Shown: in pieces, positions 37,417 through 46,657 of the stretch
How positions within the stretch are numbered: the first letter of the stretch is position 1
Layout of the letters: each line of letters begins with the position of its first letter
Assembly: GCF_000374625.1 (NCBI RefSeq)
Contig: NZ_KB894765.1
Span: 459,447-523,446, forward strand
Source: Allobrachymonas chironomi DSM 19884
Lineage (GTDB): Bacteria; Pseudomonadota; Gammaproteobacteria; Burkholderiales; Burkholderiaceae_C
DNA: 64,000 nt
Direction of reading: 5' to 3'
Translations under genes and position numbers: made by a program
The notes under the pieces: generated by a model
What the model was told of the DNA's origin: nothing
Database searches by the model: none
The model's input: the letters and a program-made list of their open reading frames with translations, nothing else

Positions 37417-38598
37417 TTACATGGTTTCCGCGAACAATTCGCGACCAATCAGCATGCGGCGGATTTCGCTGGTTCCGGCACCAATCTCGTAGAGCTTGGC
37501 GTCGCGCCAAAGGCGGCCCAGCGGGTATTCGTTGATGTAGCCGTTGCCACCGAAGATCTGGATGCCGTCGCCGGCCATCTTGGTGGCCATTTCGGCCGTC
37601 CACAGGATAACGGAGGCGCAGTCCTTGCGCACCTGGCGCGCGTGACCGCTGCCCAGGGCATCCAGGTTCTTGCCAATGGTGTACAGGAAGGAACGACCCG
37701 CCTGCAGCACGGTGTACATGTCGGCGACCTTGCCCTGGATCAGCTGGAATTCGCCGATCGACTGGCCGAACTGCTTGCGGTCGTGGATATAGGGCACGAC
37801 GTTGTCCATCACGGCCTGCATGATACCAACCGGGCCGGCGGCCAGTACGGCGCGCTCGTAATCGAGGCCGCTCATCAGCACCTTCACGCCGCCGTTGAGC
37901 TCGCCCAGGATGTTCTCGGCGGGTACTTCCACGTCCTGGAACACCATCTCGCCGGTGTGGCTGCCGCGCATGCCCAGCTTGTCCAGCTTCTGCGCCGTGC
38001 TGAAGCCCTTCATGCCCTTCTCGACGACGAAGGCGGTGATGCCGCGCGCGCCCAGCTCGGGTTCGGTCTTGGCGTAGACCACCATGGTGTCGGCATCCGG
38101 GCCGTTGGTGATCCACATCTTGCTGCCGTTGAGCAGGTAGTAGCCGCCCTTGTCCTCGGCCTTGAGCTTCATGCTCACCACGTCGGAACCGGCGCCCGGC
38201 TCGGACATGGCCAGCGCGCCAATGTGCTCGCCGCTGCACAGCTTGGGCAGGTATTTCTGCTTTTGCGCCTCGTTGCCGTTGCGCTTGATCTGGTTCACGC
38301 ACAGGTTGGAGTGTGCGCCATAGCTCAGGCCGATGGAGGCGCTGGCACGGCTGATTTCTTCCAGCGCGATCATGTGCGCCAGGTAGCCCATGTTGGTGCC
38401 GCCGTATTCTTCCGGCACGGTCATGCCCAGCACGCCCAGTTCGCCGAATTTCTGCCACAGGTCCATCGGGAACTGGTCAGTTCGGTCTGCCTCGGCAGCA
38501 CGCGGCGCGATTTCGGCCTGGGCAAAAGTGTATACGGCGTCGCGCAGTGCGTCTATGTCTTCGCCGAGCTGGAAGTCGAGTCCGGGCATGTTGCTCAT
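37417..38598 (-). CDS. liuA: isovaleryl-CoA dehydrogenase
   Basis: 393 aa flavoenzyme converting isovaleryl-CoA to 3-methylcrotonyl-CoA. The isovaleryl-specific placement of the catalytic glutamate is visible: E248 in [20 protein letters not shown], while the C-terminal site used by other acyl-CoA dehydrogenases reads GAGTSEIRR with Gly instead of Glu. AGGAG lies 9 nt before the ATG at 38598. A perfect LiuR-type palindrome lies about 48 bp upstream, and liuR is the next gene up. Confidence 0.96.
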   Translation of the reverse strand: MSNMPGLDFQLGEDIDALRDAVYTFAQAEIAPRAAEADRTDQFPMDLWQKFGELGVLGMTVPEEYGGTNMGYLAHMIALEEISRASASIGLSYGAHSNLCVNQIKRNGNEAQKQKYLPKLCSGEHIGALAMSEPGAGSDVVSMKLKAEDKGGYYLLNGSKMWITNGPDADTMVVYAKTEPELGARGITAFVVEKGMKGFSTAQKLDKLGMRGSHTGEMVFQDVEVPAENILGELNGGVKVLMSGLDYERAVLAAGPVGIMQAVMDNVVPYIHDRKQFGQSIGEFQLIQGKVADMYTVLQAGRSFLYTIGKNLDALGSGHARQVRKDCASVILWTAEMATKMAGDGIQIFGGNGYINEYPLGRLWRDAKLYEIGAGTSEIRRMLIGRELFAETM

Positions 38599-38645
38599 GG
38601 GGGTGTCTCCTGTGTGATCAGTGGGTATTCCGGAATTTTATGACG

Positions 38646-38661
38646 TTGACGTAAACGTCAA
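38646..38661. promoter_or_regulatory. LiuR operator / promoter region of liuA
   Basis: A perfect inverted repeat TTGACGT-AA-ACGTCAA. On the minus strand its right arm supplies a TTGACG -35-like box (38661-38656) and TAAAAT follows at 38640-38635 with a short 15-bp spacer, so the site overlaps the probable liuA promoter. A regulator bound there would control liuA directly. Confidence 0.85.
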
Positions 38662-38692
38662 ATACAGGTTTCCCCTAATACGAGAGGGGACA

Positions 38693-39115
38693 TCAGTCTG
38701 TTTCCCTGGCTGGCACGCCTTGCGGCTCCATCCGTTCCAGCAGCTGGCGCGCCTCGTCCTCGTGCGCCTTGACTTCATCCAGGTTGGCCTGCAACTCGCC
38801 CAGCTGGATTTCCAGCTGGCGGCGGTGGTGCGCCAGCGTCTGCAGGTACTTGCGCAGCTGCGGGGCGGTATCGCGCGGGCTTTCGTAGAGATCGATGATC
38901 TCCTTGGCCTCTGCCAGACTGAAGCCGAGGCGCTTGGCGCGCAAGGTGAGCTTGAGGTGGATGCGATCACGTGCCGAATAGATGCGTATACGCTGGCCTG
39001 CGCCCTCGCGGCTGGGATTCAGCAGGCCCATGTCCTCGTAAAAGCGGATGGCGCGCGTGGTCAGGTCGAATTCCCTGGCGAGGTCGCTGATGGTGTAGGT
39101 GATGCCGGTTGCCAT
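38693..39115 (-). CDS. liuR: MerR-family regulator of leucine/isovalerate catabolism
   Basis: 140 aa from the ATG at 39115 (an in-frame ATG at 39130 is possible). The MerR winged helix TYTISDLAREFDLTTRAIRFYED occupies residues 5-30. The second half is a coiled-coil dimerisation helix (LAHHRRQLEIQLGELQANLDE) without metal-binding cysteines, typical of LiuR. It lies directly upstream of liuA on the same strand with the palindromic site between them. Known LiuR proteins repress the liu genes and are relieved by pathway intermediates. Confidence 0.9.
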   Translation of the reverse strand: MATGITYTISDLAREFDLTTRAIRFYEDMGLLNPSREGAGQRIRIYSARDRIHLKLTLRAKRLGFSLAEAKEIIDLYESPRDTAPQLRKYLQTLAHHRRQLEIQLGELQANLDEVKAHEDEARQLLERMEPQGVPARETD

Positions 39116-39346
39116 GTTGTTGTCTCTCACTGCCGCGCATCTGTTGCACAGCCCTTGTTATATATGCTGCCTGCGATTGTAGGGCGCGCATCGCCGGACG
39201 CAATACCTGACGGCCGCTTGAGTTCGGCGACGAAGCTGTCAATAGGCTGAAAAATGCATGACGATGACGTCTTTTATGCCATTTTTTCGTGCAAAACACC
39301 ACAAAAAAGTTGCGCGCAGCGTCATCGGGCGGTAAATTTTGCCCTT

Positions 39347-39934
39347 ATGACTATTTTCAACACTTTTTCCGGCGTCCGCGTGCTGCTGTCCCGGGTACTG
39401 AAAACTGCCGCTGCGATGGCACTTTCCACTACCCTGATCGCACCGGCTGCCGCGCAGTCCGACCAGTTCGCACTGCCTGCCCCCGCCGCTGACAGTTTCT
39501 CCAAGGCCCAGAATCTGCGTGACCGCAACGCCGAAGCCGTGCTGCCGAACGAGAAAACCGTCACTTCCCTCAGCAAGCCGACCGAACTGCATGCCGATAC
39601 CCAGGTAGCCTCCTTCCAGCAGGGCAGCGCCTCCTGGTACGGTGACAAGTTCCACAACCGCCTGACTGCCAACGGCGAGCGCTACAACATGAACGCCATG
39701 ACGGCTGCCCACAAGACGCTGCCGTTCGGCACGCTGGTGCGGGTGGAAAGCCCGAGCACCGGCAAGTCGGTGGTCGTGCGCATCAACGACCGTGGCCCCT
39801 ATGCCAAGGGCCGCATCATCGACCTGAGCCGTGCTGCCGCCACGCAACTCGGCGTGAAGGACATGGGCGTGTATCGCGTCAAGCTGTACCGTGCCGACAA
39901 GAGCGGCAAGAAGGGCTCGCGCATCACGTCCTGA
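39347..39934 (+). CDS. rlpA: RlpA-like double-psi beta-barrel septal protein
   Basis: 195 aa from the ATG at 39347; a longer frame from 39254 exists but lacks a signal peptide at its start. A signal peptide ([19 protein letters not shown]) is not followed by a lipobox Cys. The DPBB domain is clear: [35 protein letters not shown] and [21 protein letters not shown]. Relatives are lytic transglycosylases acting on denuded glycan at the septum. No SPOR domain is present, unlike E. coli RlpA. It is the last backbone gene before the mobile element. Confidence 0.9.
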   Translation: MTIFNTFSGVRVLLSRVLKTAAAMALSTTLIAPAAAQSDQFALPAPAADSFSKAQNLRDRNAEAVLPNEKTVTSLSKPTELHADTQVASFQQGSASWYGDKFHNRLTANGERYNMNAMTAAHKTLPFGTLVRVESPSTGKSVVVRINDRGPYAKGRIIDLSRAAATQLGVKDMGVYRVKLYRADKSGKKGSRITS

Positions 39935-39953
39935 TGGCCTGACCGTCTTGCAG

Positions 39954-39988
39954 AAAACGCCCTGCGGCTTACGACCAGGGCGTTTTTT
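39954..39988 (+). terminator. terminator of rlpA
   Basis: An 11-bp stem AAAACGCCCTG / CAGGGCGTTTT with a T6 tract at 39983-39988. The tract runs into the att-like core of the adjacent mobile element. Confidence 0.88.
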
Positions 39989-39991
39989 CAT
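39984..39991. other. candidate attL core of a Tn4371-like ICE
   Basis: TTTTTCAT, the 8-bp core I associate with Tn4371-family ICE integration, lies at the boundary between the rlpA terminator and the integrase-bearing DNA, 175 bp before the integrase start. The matching attR would lie beyond the window. Confidence 0.6.
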
Positions 39992-40166
39992 TTCACCATG
40001 ACTCCAGTACCGAACTTCGCTGGACTACGCCGAAACCCGATACAGCAGGTTTATCAATAACTTAGGCGAGTTCAACATATGCCGGTGCTTTCCGAAACCT
40101 GACCTGGCTACCCCTCTGCTGGCCCCTACAAGGCTCCTGGGAATCGGGTCTTTCCGAGGAGTCATC

Positions 40167-41365
40167 ATGGCGAAAATCAAGCTCACCAAGTCCGCAGTCG
40201 ATGCGGCACAACCCCAAGCGCAGGCCGTCGAACTCCGGGACACGCTGGTGCCCGGCTTCCTGTGCAAGGGTAAAGCAGCGGGACGCAAGGTGTTCATGCT
40301 CCAGTACCGCACGAACGCTGGCGAGCGGCGCAAGCCAGCCCTGGGCTTGTATGCGGAACTGACGGTCGAACAGGCCCGCTCGCTGGCCCAGGAATGGCTG
40401 GCCGAGGTTCGCCGAGGCGGCGAACCCAGCGCGGCCAAGGCCGCCGCCCGTTCAGCCCCCACGGTCAAGGAGCTGTGCACCAACTTCATGGAGGACTACT
40501 CCAAACAGCGCAACAAGCCCAGCACCCAGCGCGGGTATCAGGCCGTCATCGACCGCTGCATCGTTCCGATGCTGGGCCGTTTGAAGGTTCAGGACGTGAA
40601 GCGGCCGGACGTGGCCACGGCGATGAAGAAGATGGCCCACAAGCCCGCCGAGGCCAACCGTGCTTTCAGCGTGATGCGCAAGATGTTCAACCTGGCCGAG
40701 GTGTGGGGCCATCGGCCTGATGGCACCAACCCCTGCCGCCACGTCCCGATGTACCCCAACGGCAAGGCTACCCACCTCATCAGCGACGAGGACATGGGCA
40801 AGCTGTTTCGGCGACCGGAGCACATCGAAGCCGAGGGTCTGGAGAACTACGTCATCCCGCTGGCGATCCGTCTGCAATTCGAGTTCGCTGGCCGCCGCTC
40901 CGAAATCGTGACGCTCCAATGGGATTGGGTGGACATGGACAACCGCCGCGTGGTCTGGCCGGACAGCAAGACGGGTGGCATGTCCAAGCCCATGAGCGAG
41001 GAAGCCTATCGGCTGCTCTCGACGGCGCCACGGCAGGAAGGCATTCCCTACGTGCTGCCGTCTCCAAGCCATCCGGGCAAGCATCTGACCACGGGCGAGT
41101 ATTACAACGGCTGGACCGCGCCCTCAAGGCGGCGGGCGCCACGCACTTCGGCACGCACGGTATCCGCCACCATTCTGCGACCGACATTGCCAACTCGGGC
41201 ATCCCGGTCAAGGGCGGCATGGCGCTGACGGCGCACAAGACCGTGGCGATGTTCATGCGCTACGTCCACACCGAGGACGATCCGGTGCGCAAGGCGGCTG
41301 AACTGGTGGCGAACCGGCGCAAGATGATCACCGAGGCGCAACGTCCCGCAGAGGTGGCAGCATGA
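40167..41365 (+). pseudogene. int: tyrosine-type site-specific integrase, frameshifted
   Basis: The first frame (40167 to about 41117) encodes an Arm-DNA-binding N-terminus (DTLVPGFLCKGKAAGRKVFM), a SAM-like core-binding domain and the catalytic Arg segment FAGRRSEIVTLQW. Near 41117 one base seems lost (GGACCGCG where GGACCCGCG would keep frame). The rest continues in another frame with RALKAAGATHFGTHGIRHHSATD (HxxR) and the Tyr of MRYVHTEDD. AGGAG precedes the ATG. The shift separates the catalytic residues, so the gene is inactive unless it is a sequencing error. The last codons overlap yhcG by ATGA. Confidence 0.88.
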
Positions 41366-42471
41366 CCAAGAAGACGCCTGCGGCGGCGGGAGCCGCACCC
41401 GCCGCTTTGCCTGCCGGCTACGCCGGCATCCACGGCGGTATGGTGGAAATGCTCGACGCTGCCCGCCAGGCGGCGGCGCGCAGCGTCAATGCGCTGATGA
41501 CGGCCAGCTACTGGGAGATCGGCCGCCGCATCGTGGAGGCCGAGCAACAGGGCAAGCGGCGTGCGGGGTATGGCGAACAGTTGATGGCCCGGCTGTACGC
41601 CGACCTGACCGCTCAGTTTGGGCGGGGCTTTGGCGTGAACAACCTGGAGAACATGCGGCGGTTCTTCCTCGCATACCCTGTCTCCGAGATTTCCCAGACA
41701 CTGTCTGGGAAATTGGACAACGAGCTGCCTGATGAGAAATCCCAGACGGTGTCTGGGAAATTGAGCCTCGCCGAGCTGGCGCAAGTGTTCACACTGCCGT
41801 GGTCGGCCTAAGTCCGGCTGCTGGTGGTCAAGGACACCCATGCCCGGCGCTTCTACGAAACCGAGGCACTACGCGGCGGCTGGAGCGTGCGCCAGCTTGA
41901 CCGGCAGATTGGCAGCCAGTTCTACGAGCGCACCGCCTTGTCCAAGGATAAGGCGGCGATGCTGGTCAAGGGAGCTGTGTCGAGGCCCGAGGATACCGTC
42001 ACGCCCGACGACGCGATCAAAGACCCGTATGTGCTGGAGTTCCTGAACCTCAACGACGAGTATTCGGAATCCGATCTGGAGGCCGCGTTAATCCAGCGGC
42101 TGGAGGATTTTCTGCTGGAGCTGGGCGAAGGCTTCACCTTCGTCGGCCGGCAGCGGCGCTTGCGCATTGACCAGACTTGGTATCGGGTCGATCTGCTGTT
42201 TTTCCATCGCAAGTTGCGTTGCTTGGTCATCATCGACTTGAAGCTGGGCAGCCTGACCCATGCGGACGTGGGCCAGATGCACATGTATTGCAACTATGCC
42301 AAGGAGCATTGGGCCTATCCCGATGAGAACCCGCCCGTGGGGTTTATCCTCTGCGCCGACAAGGGCCACGCGCTGGCGCGGTATCCCTTGGAAGGTTTGC
42401 CGACGAAGGTGATGGCGGCGAACTACCGTTCTGTGTTGCCGGATGCCGAGCTGTTGCAGAAAGAGCTGTAA
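41362..42471 (+). pseudogene. DUF1016/YhcG-like PD-(D/E)XK nuclease with in-frame stop
   Basis: The N-terminal DUF1016 part (SYWEIGRRIVEAEQQGKRRAGYG, GFGVNNLENMRRFFLAYP) ends at a TAA at 41809-41811. The same frame continues directly with VRLLVVKDTHARRFYETEAL and the C-terminal nuclease domain (VDLLFFHRKLRCLVIIDLKLG, the D...D/ExK core). Relatives have Tyr or His at the stop position (WSxYVRLL), so one substitution explains it. A GTG at 41824 could give a separate 215-aa nuclease-domain fragment. Such proteins are common on ICEs and linked to DNA-end or phage-defence functions. Confidence 0.85.
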
Positions 42472-42856
42472 ACCACGCGGCGCTTGCTGGAGTCGCGTGT
42501 GGTGAAGCAGCCCAAGAAGCTCCGGCAATAACCGGGCGTCCCGGCGTGCCGCCGTCGGGCTCGCGGGCTGCGCCCCGCGCTTCGTACCGAATCGCGGCCA
42601 TTCGGCTTTGATCCCTGACGCCTTCGGCCCCTCGGGCCTGCGCGCTCCACTTGCCAAAACCTGACTGTGTGCAGTGGGCGGGTGTGGGCGGTCTTGCTGT
42701 TCCCTTCACCGTATCACGGCGTTCTCGCCGTCAAGGGCGGCGCGCGCGAATGCGCGCTTGCGTCCTGGCGGCCGTCTGCGACCCCTGACTGCTTGCGCTG
42801 CGCCGTGCTCCCGACGGTTCCGGGCAATTCCGCCCGAGCAACCGGAGGATGATCAT
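42472..42856. other. 385-bp region without a convincing gene
   Basis: GC-rich, with runs typical of ICE intergenic DNA. Open frames through it are continuations of shadows. The N-terminal codons expected for the relaxase are absent, so this stretch may be a deletion scar joining yhcG-side DNA to an internal point of rlxS. The only clear element is a GGAGG at 42844-42848 in front of the relaxase GTG. Confidence 0.5.
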
Positions 42857-44659
42857 GTGAAGGGCACCGGCCAGCGGCCCGGCTCGCGCCTGGGGCGCGG
42901 CCACACAGCAGCGCGCTTCGCCGGCGCCAAGCTGACACCCATGTCGCGGCGCGTGACCATCAAGACGCTGCTGGTCAACCAGCGCCAGGCCAGCCCGCAG
43001 TCGCTCGCCAAGCACCTACGCTACATCGAGCGCGACGGCGCGGGCCGTGATGGTGAGCCGGGCCGGGCCTATGGGCCGCAGACCGATGCCGCCGATCTGG
43101 ATGCCTTCAAGGAACGCTGCGCCGACGACCGGCACCATTTCCGCTTCATCGTCTCGCCCGAGGATGGGGCCGAGCTGGAAGATCTGCGCACCTACACGCG
43201 ACACCTGATGAATCGAATGGAAGCCGACCTGGGCACGCGGCTGGAATGGGTGGCGGTCGATCACTGGAACACCGACAACCCGCACACCCACCTGATCGTG
43301 CGCGGGCGCGACGATACCGGCAAAGACCTCATCATCGCGGGCGATTACATCGCCGATGGCTTCCGGCATCGTGCGTCTGAGCTGGCGACCGAGTGGCTAG
43401 GGCCGCGCACCGAGCTGGAGATCCAGCAGACCTTGCAGCGTGAGGTGGAGCAGGAACGGTGGACGAACCTGGATCGCACGCTGAAGCGCGAGCTTGGCGA
43501 CGGCGGTCAAGTGCAGATTAAACGCTTCAACGAGCCGCGGCTGCAACGCCAGCGCCTATTGCTGATCGGCCGCCTGCAGCGCTTGAAACGTCTGGGCCTG
43601 GCCGATGAAGTGCAGGACGGCACCTGGGCAGTCCATTCGGATGCGGAGAAGACCTTGCGCGCCCTGGGCGAGCGCGGCGACATCATCTGCACCATGCAGC
43701 GAGCCATGAATGGCGAGCCTCGCGAGCTGGCCGTATTCGAGCCGGGTGACGATGGTCGCAGGTTCATCGGCCGTGTGGCCGCCAAGGGGCTGGTTGACGA
43801 GCTGCGCGACCGGGGCTATTTGGTCATCGACGGGGTGAACGGCAAAGCCCACTATGTTGCGCTCAACGCCCGCGTCGAACTGGCGAACTATCCGACCGGC
43901 GCCGTGGTGGATGTGAAGGGATCGGCCGACATGCGCGCGGCCGATAAGAATATCGCGGCGCTGGCGAATGATGTCCCGTACCGTACCGACCACCACCTCG
44001 CCATCGCGCAGGGTCAGGCGGTGCCCGGACGCGACCCGCAGGAGGTCGTCGCGGCCCACGTCCGCCGGCTCGAAGCCCTGCGCCGCGCCGGCATTGTGGA
44101 GCGTGTCACCGAAGGTCTATGGAAGGTACCGGACGACCTGGCTGAGCAGGTCCGGCGCTACGACGCACAGCGCCTGGGCGGCGTGGCCGTGGAACTGAAA
44201 TCGCACCTGCCCATCGAGCGGCAGGCCCGCGTGATCGGAGCCACCTGGCTGGATCAGCTGATCGGCGGCGGTCGGGGGCTGGGCAACCTGGGCTTTGGCG
44301 CGGAAGCCAAGCAGGCAATGCAGCAGCGCGCCGACTTCCTGACCGAACAGGGACTCGCCGAGCGGCGCGGGCAGCACATGATCCTGGCTCGCAACCTGGA
44401 GGTGACGCAAGCTGCAAAGGGCATTGCCGCCGACACCGGCCTGGAGCATCGCGCGGTGGCTGATGGGCAGCGCGTGGCGGGGATCTACAGGCGCTCCGTC
44501 ATGCTCGCCAGCGGGCGCTACGCGATGCTCGACGACGGCATGAGCTTCAGCCTGGTGCCGTGGAAGCCAGTGATCGAGCAGAGGCTGGGGCAGCAACTCG
44601 CCGCGACGATGCGAGGCAGCGGTATTTCTTGGCAGGTTGAGCGACAACTTGGAATTTAG
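42857..44659 (+). CDS. rlxS: DUF3363 relaxase (VirD2/RlxS type), probably N-terminally truncated
   Basis: 600 aa from the GTG at 42857, which has GGAGGA 7 nt upstream. Relaxases nick oriT and pilot the transferred strand. The family region RPGSRLGRGHTAARFAG begins at residue 7, where full-length relatives have roughly 50 more residues before it. The active-site Tyr motif HLRYIERDG and the three-His metal motif DHWNTDNPHTHLIV (about residue 135) are intact, as is the C-terminal DUF3363 domain. Its stop lies 5 bp from the convergent hemH stop, marking the left cargo junction. Confidence 0.82.
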   Translation: MKGTGQRPGSRLGRGHTAARFAGAKLTPMSRRVTIKTLLVNQRQASPQSLAKHLRYIERDGAGRDGEPGRAYGPQTDAADLDAFKERCADDRHHFRFIVSPEDGAELEDLRTYTRHLMNRMEADLGTRLEWVAVDHWNTDNPHTHLIVRGRDDTGKDLIIAGDYIADGFRHRASELATEWLGPRTELEIQQTLQREVEQERWTNLDRTLKRELGDGGQVQIKRFNEPRLQRQRLLLIGRLQRLKRLGLADEVQDGTWAVHSDAEKTLRALGERGDIICTMQRAMNGEPRELAVFEPGDDGRRFIGRVAAKGLVDELRDRGYLVIDGVNGKAHYVALNARVELANYPTGAVVDVKGSADMRAADKNIAALANDVPYRTDHHLAIAQGQAVPGRDPQEVVAAHVRRLEALRRAGIVERVTEGLWKVPDDLAEQVRRYDAQRLGGVAVELKSHLPIERQARVIGATWLDQLIGGGRGLGNLGFGAEAKQAMQQRADFLTEQGLAERRGQHMILARNLEVTQAAKGIAADTGLEHRAVADGQRVAGIYRRSVMLASGRYAMLDDGMSFSLVPWKPVIEQRLGQQLAATMRGSGISWQVERQLGI

Positions 44660-44664
44660 TGGCA

Positions 44665-45678
44665 TCAAATGCTTCGAGTGGGTACGGTCTTCCAGCCCGC
44701 AAGATGCTGCTCTGCGATGCGCCCCAAGGCTGCGATCCACGCCGGACTGTCATTTAGACAAGGGATGTAGTGAAACGCCTGCCCGCCAGCCTGCAAAAAT
44801 GCGTGCCGCACTTCCATGTTGATTTCTTCGAGTGTCTCCAGGCAGTCGCTGACAAAACCCGGGCACATCACTTCCACGCTACGGGTTCCGGCCTTCGCGA
44901 GCGCTTGCAGCGTCGGCTCGGTGTACGGCTGCAGCCATTGGGCGGGACCAAAGCGAGATTGAAAAGTCACCGTGTATTGCTCGGGCTGCAGTTGTAGCGC
45001 CTGCGCCAAAAGACGAGCTGTGTTGCGACACTGGTCGGCATAAGGGTCGCCCAGCCGCACGTTGCGCTCGGGAATGCCATGGAAACTCATCACCAAATGC
45101 TGTGCGCGTTGCCCTTTGCCCTCCCAGTGCGCGCGCACGCTACCGGCCAGGGCTGAGATGTAGTCAGGGTGATCGTGGTAATCGTTGACAAAGCGCAGTT
45201 CCGGGTACCGGCGCGAGCGCCGTACCCAGTCCGCGACACCGTCGAACAGGCTGGCCGTGGTGGCAGCCGAATACTGCGGGTACAGCGGCAGCACCAACAC
45301 CCGTTGCACCTCCGCGTCCAGCAGCCCCTGCAACTGAGCGCCAACCGCCGGTTGGCCGTAGCGCATGGCGGGCAGTACCGGCGCTGGTAGGCCGGATTCA
45401 CGCAAGCGCTGGCCCAGCAAATCGGCCTGGCGTTGGGTCCACACCGCCAGAGGTGAACCGGAATCGCTCCACATTGATGCATATTTCGCCGCCGACCGGC
45501 GTGGCCGAACACGCAAGATGACGCCGTGGAGCAGCGGCAACCAGAAGAGGCGAGGAATCTCCACCACCCGTGGATCCGACAAAAATTGGGACAGATAGCG
45601 GCGCAGAGCCGCTGGCGTCGGGGCGTCAGGGGTGCCCAGATTGCATAAAAGTACGGCGGTAGATTTTTCTGTGGTCAT
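44665..45678 (-). CDS. hemH: ferrochelatase
   Basis: 337 aa from the ATG at 45678 (MTTEKSTAVLLCNLGTPDAP). It inserts Fe2+ into protoporphyrin IX. Typical blocks are PLYPQYSAATTAS, the active-site His in LVMSFHGIPERNV, and the EVMCPGFVSDCLETLEEI segment with its conserved Glu. It is the last gene of the leftward litR operon (47-nt gap). A ferrochelatase in a light-regulated cluster makes sense because free protoporphyrin is a photosensitiser producing singlet oxygen. A housekeeping hemH probably exists elsewhere, so this may be a second copy. Confidence 0.94.
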   Translation of the reverse strand: MTTEKSTAVLLCNLGTPDAPTPAALRRYLSQFLSDPRVVEIPRLFWLPLLHGVILRVRPRRSAAKYASMWSDSGSPLAVWTQRQADLLGQRLRESGLPAPVLPAMRYGQPAVGAQLQGLLDAEVQRVLVLPLYPQYSAATTASLFDGVADWVRRSRRYPELRFVNDYHDHPDYISALAGSVRAHWEGKGQRAQHLVMSFHGIPERNVRLGDPYADQCRNTARLLAQALQLQPEQYTVTFQSRFGPAQWLQPYTEPTLQALAKAGTRSVEVMCPGFVSDCLETLEEINMEVRHAFLQAGGQAFHYIPCLNDSPAWIAALGRIAEQHLAGWKTVPTRSI

Positions 45679-45725
45679 CGCGAAATTTTCTCGAAGAGCT
45701 GAAGAGTTGCCGTGCCAATGCGGCA

Positions 45726-46628
45726 CTAACAGCTGCCCAGCAATTGCTTCAACGCCCCGGCCAATCCGGGATAGCGCCAGGCAAACCCTGTCTGCTGCGT
45801 GCGACGCGGCACCAGGCGCTGGCCGCCAAGCAGCAGCACCGACATCTCGCCCAGTGCCAGGCGCAGTGCCCAGGCGGGCACGGGCAGCACCGCCGGGCGA
45901 TGCAGCGTGCGCGCCAGGGTCTGGGTGAAGTCGGCGTTGCGCACGGCCTCGGGTGCGCAGGCGTTGAAAGGGCCGCTGCAGCCGTCATGCTGCAGCAAGT
46001 GGTCGATGAGCGCCACCTGGTCGTCCAGATGGATCCAGGGCATCCACTGCTGGCCGCTGCCCAGGCGCCCGCCCAGGCCCAGCCTGAAAGGCGGCAGCAG
46101 CCGCGCCAGCATGCCCCCTTGCGGAGCCAGCACCGGCGCGGTGCGCAGCACCGCCACGCGCACGCCCCACTGGCGCGCTCGCTCGGCCTCTAGCTCCCAG
46201 GCCACGCACAGGCGGCTGCCAAAGTCGGCGTTGCCGGGCGCGCTGTCTTCGGCCAGCCATTGCTCGCCGCCGTCGCCATACCAGCCGACGGCCGAGCCCG
46301 ACAGCAGCACGCGCGGCGGCGTGGCTTGCTGGCCCATCCAGTCCACCAGCGTGCGCGTCAGTGCCACGCGGCTGCGCCACAGCAGGTCGCGCCGCGCAGC
46401 GGTCCAGGGGCGGTCGGCAATCGGCGCGCCCGCCAGGTTGACCACGGCGTCCAGGGGCGCGCTGCCGTCAAGCGCTTGCAGCTGTGCGATGCCCTGCGCG
46501 CCGCTGCACAAGCGCGGCACTTGCGCCGGGTCGCGGCTCCAGACAAAAAGGTCGTGGCCCTGGCGCTGCCAGTGCTGGCACATGGCCCGCCCGATCAGAC
46601 CGGTGCCGCCGGTGAGCAGAATTCGCAT
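45726..46628 (-). CDS. TIGR01777-type NAD-dependent epimerase (YfcH-like)
   Basis: 300 aa from the ATG at 46628 (AGGA 9 nt upstream; longer frame rejected). N-terminal Rossmann MRILLTGGTGLIGRAM, then VVNLAGAPIADRPW, LLSGSAVGWYGD and WMPWIHLDDQVALI, followed by the C-terminal DUF1731 block (GEMSVLLLGGQRLVPRR...TGFAWRYP). The physiological substrate of this family is unknown. It recurs in light-response gene clusters, here between an SDR and hemH. Confidence 0.92.
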   Translation of the reverse strand: MRILLTGGTGLIGRAMCQHWQRQGHDLFVWSRDPAQVPRLCSGAQGIAQLQALDGSAPLDAVVNLAGAPIADRPWTAARRDLLWRSRVALTRTLVDWMGQQATPPRVLLSGSAVGWYGDGGEQWLAEDSAPGNADFGSRLCVAWELEAERARQWGVRVAVLRTAPVLAPQGGMLARLLPPFRLGLGGRLGSGQQWMPWIHLDDQVALIDHLLQHDGCSGPFNACAPEAVRNADFTQTLARTLHRPAVLPVPAWALRLALGEMSVLLLGGQRLVPRRTQQTGFAWRYPGLAGALKQLLGSC

Positions 46629-46657
46629 GGTGAGTTTCCTTCCAATCGTTGTGCGGG

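Noticed and set aside
40030..40150. Imperfect inverted match (AAACCCGATA / ATCGGGTCTTTC) upstream of int
   Set aside because: It is too degenerate to call integrase arm sites or an excisionase region by eye.
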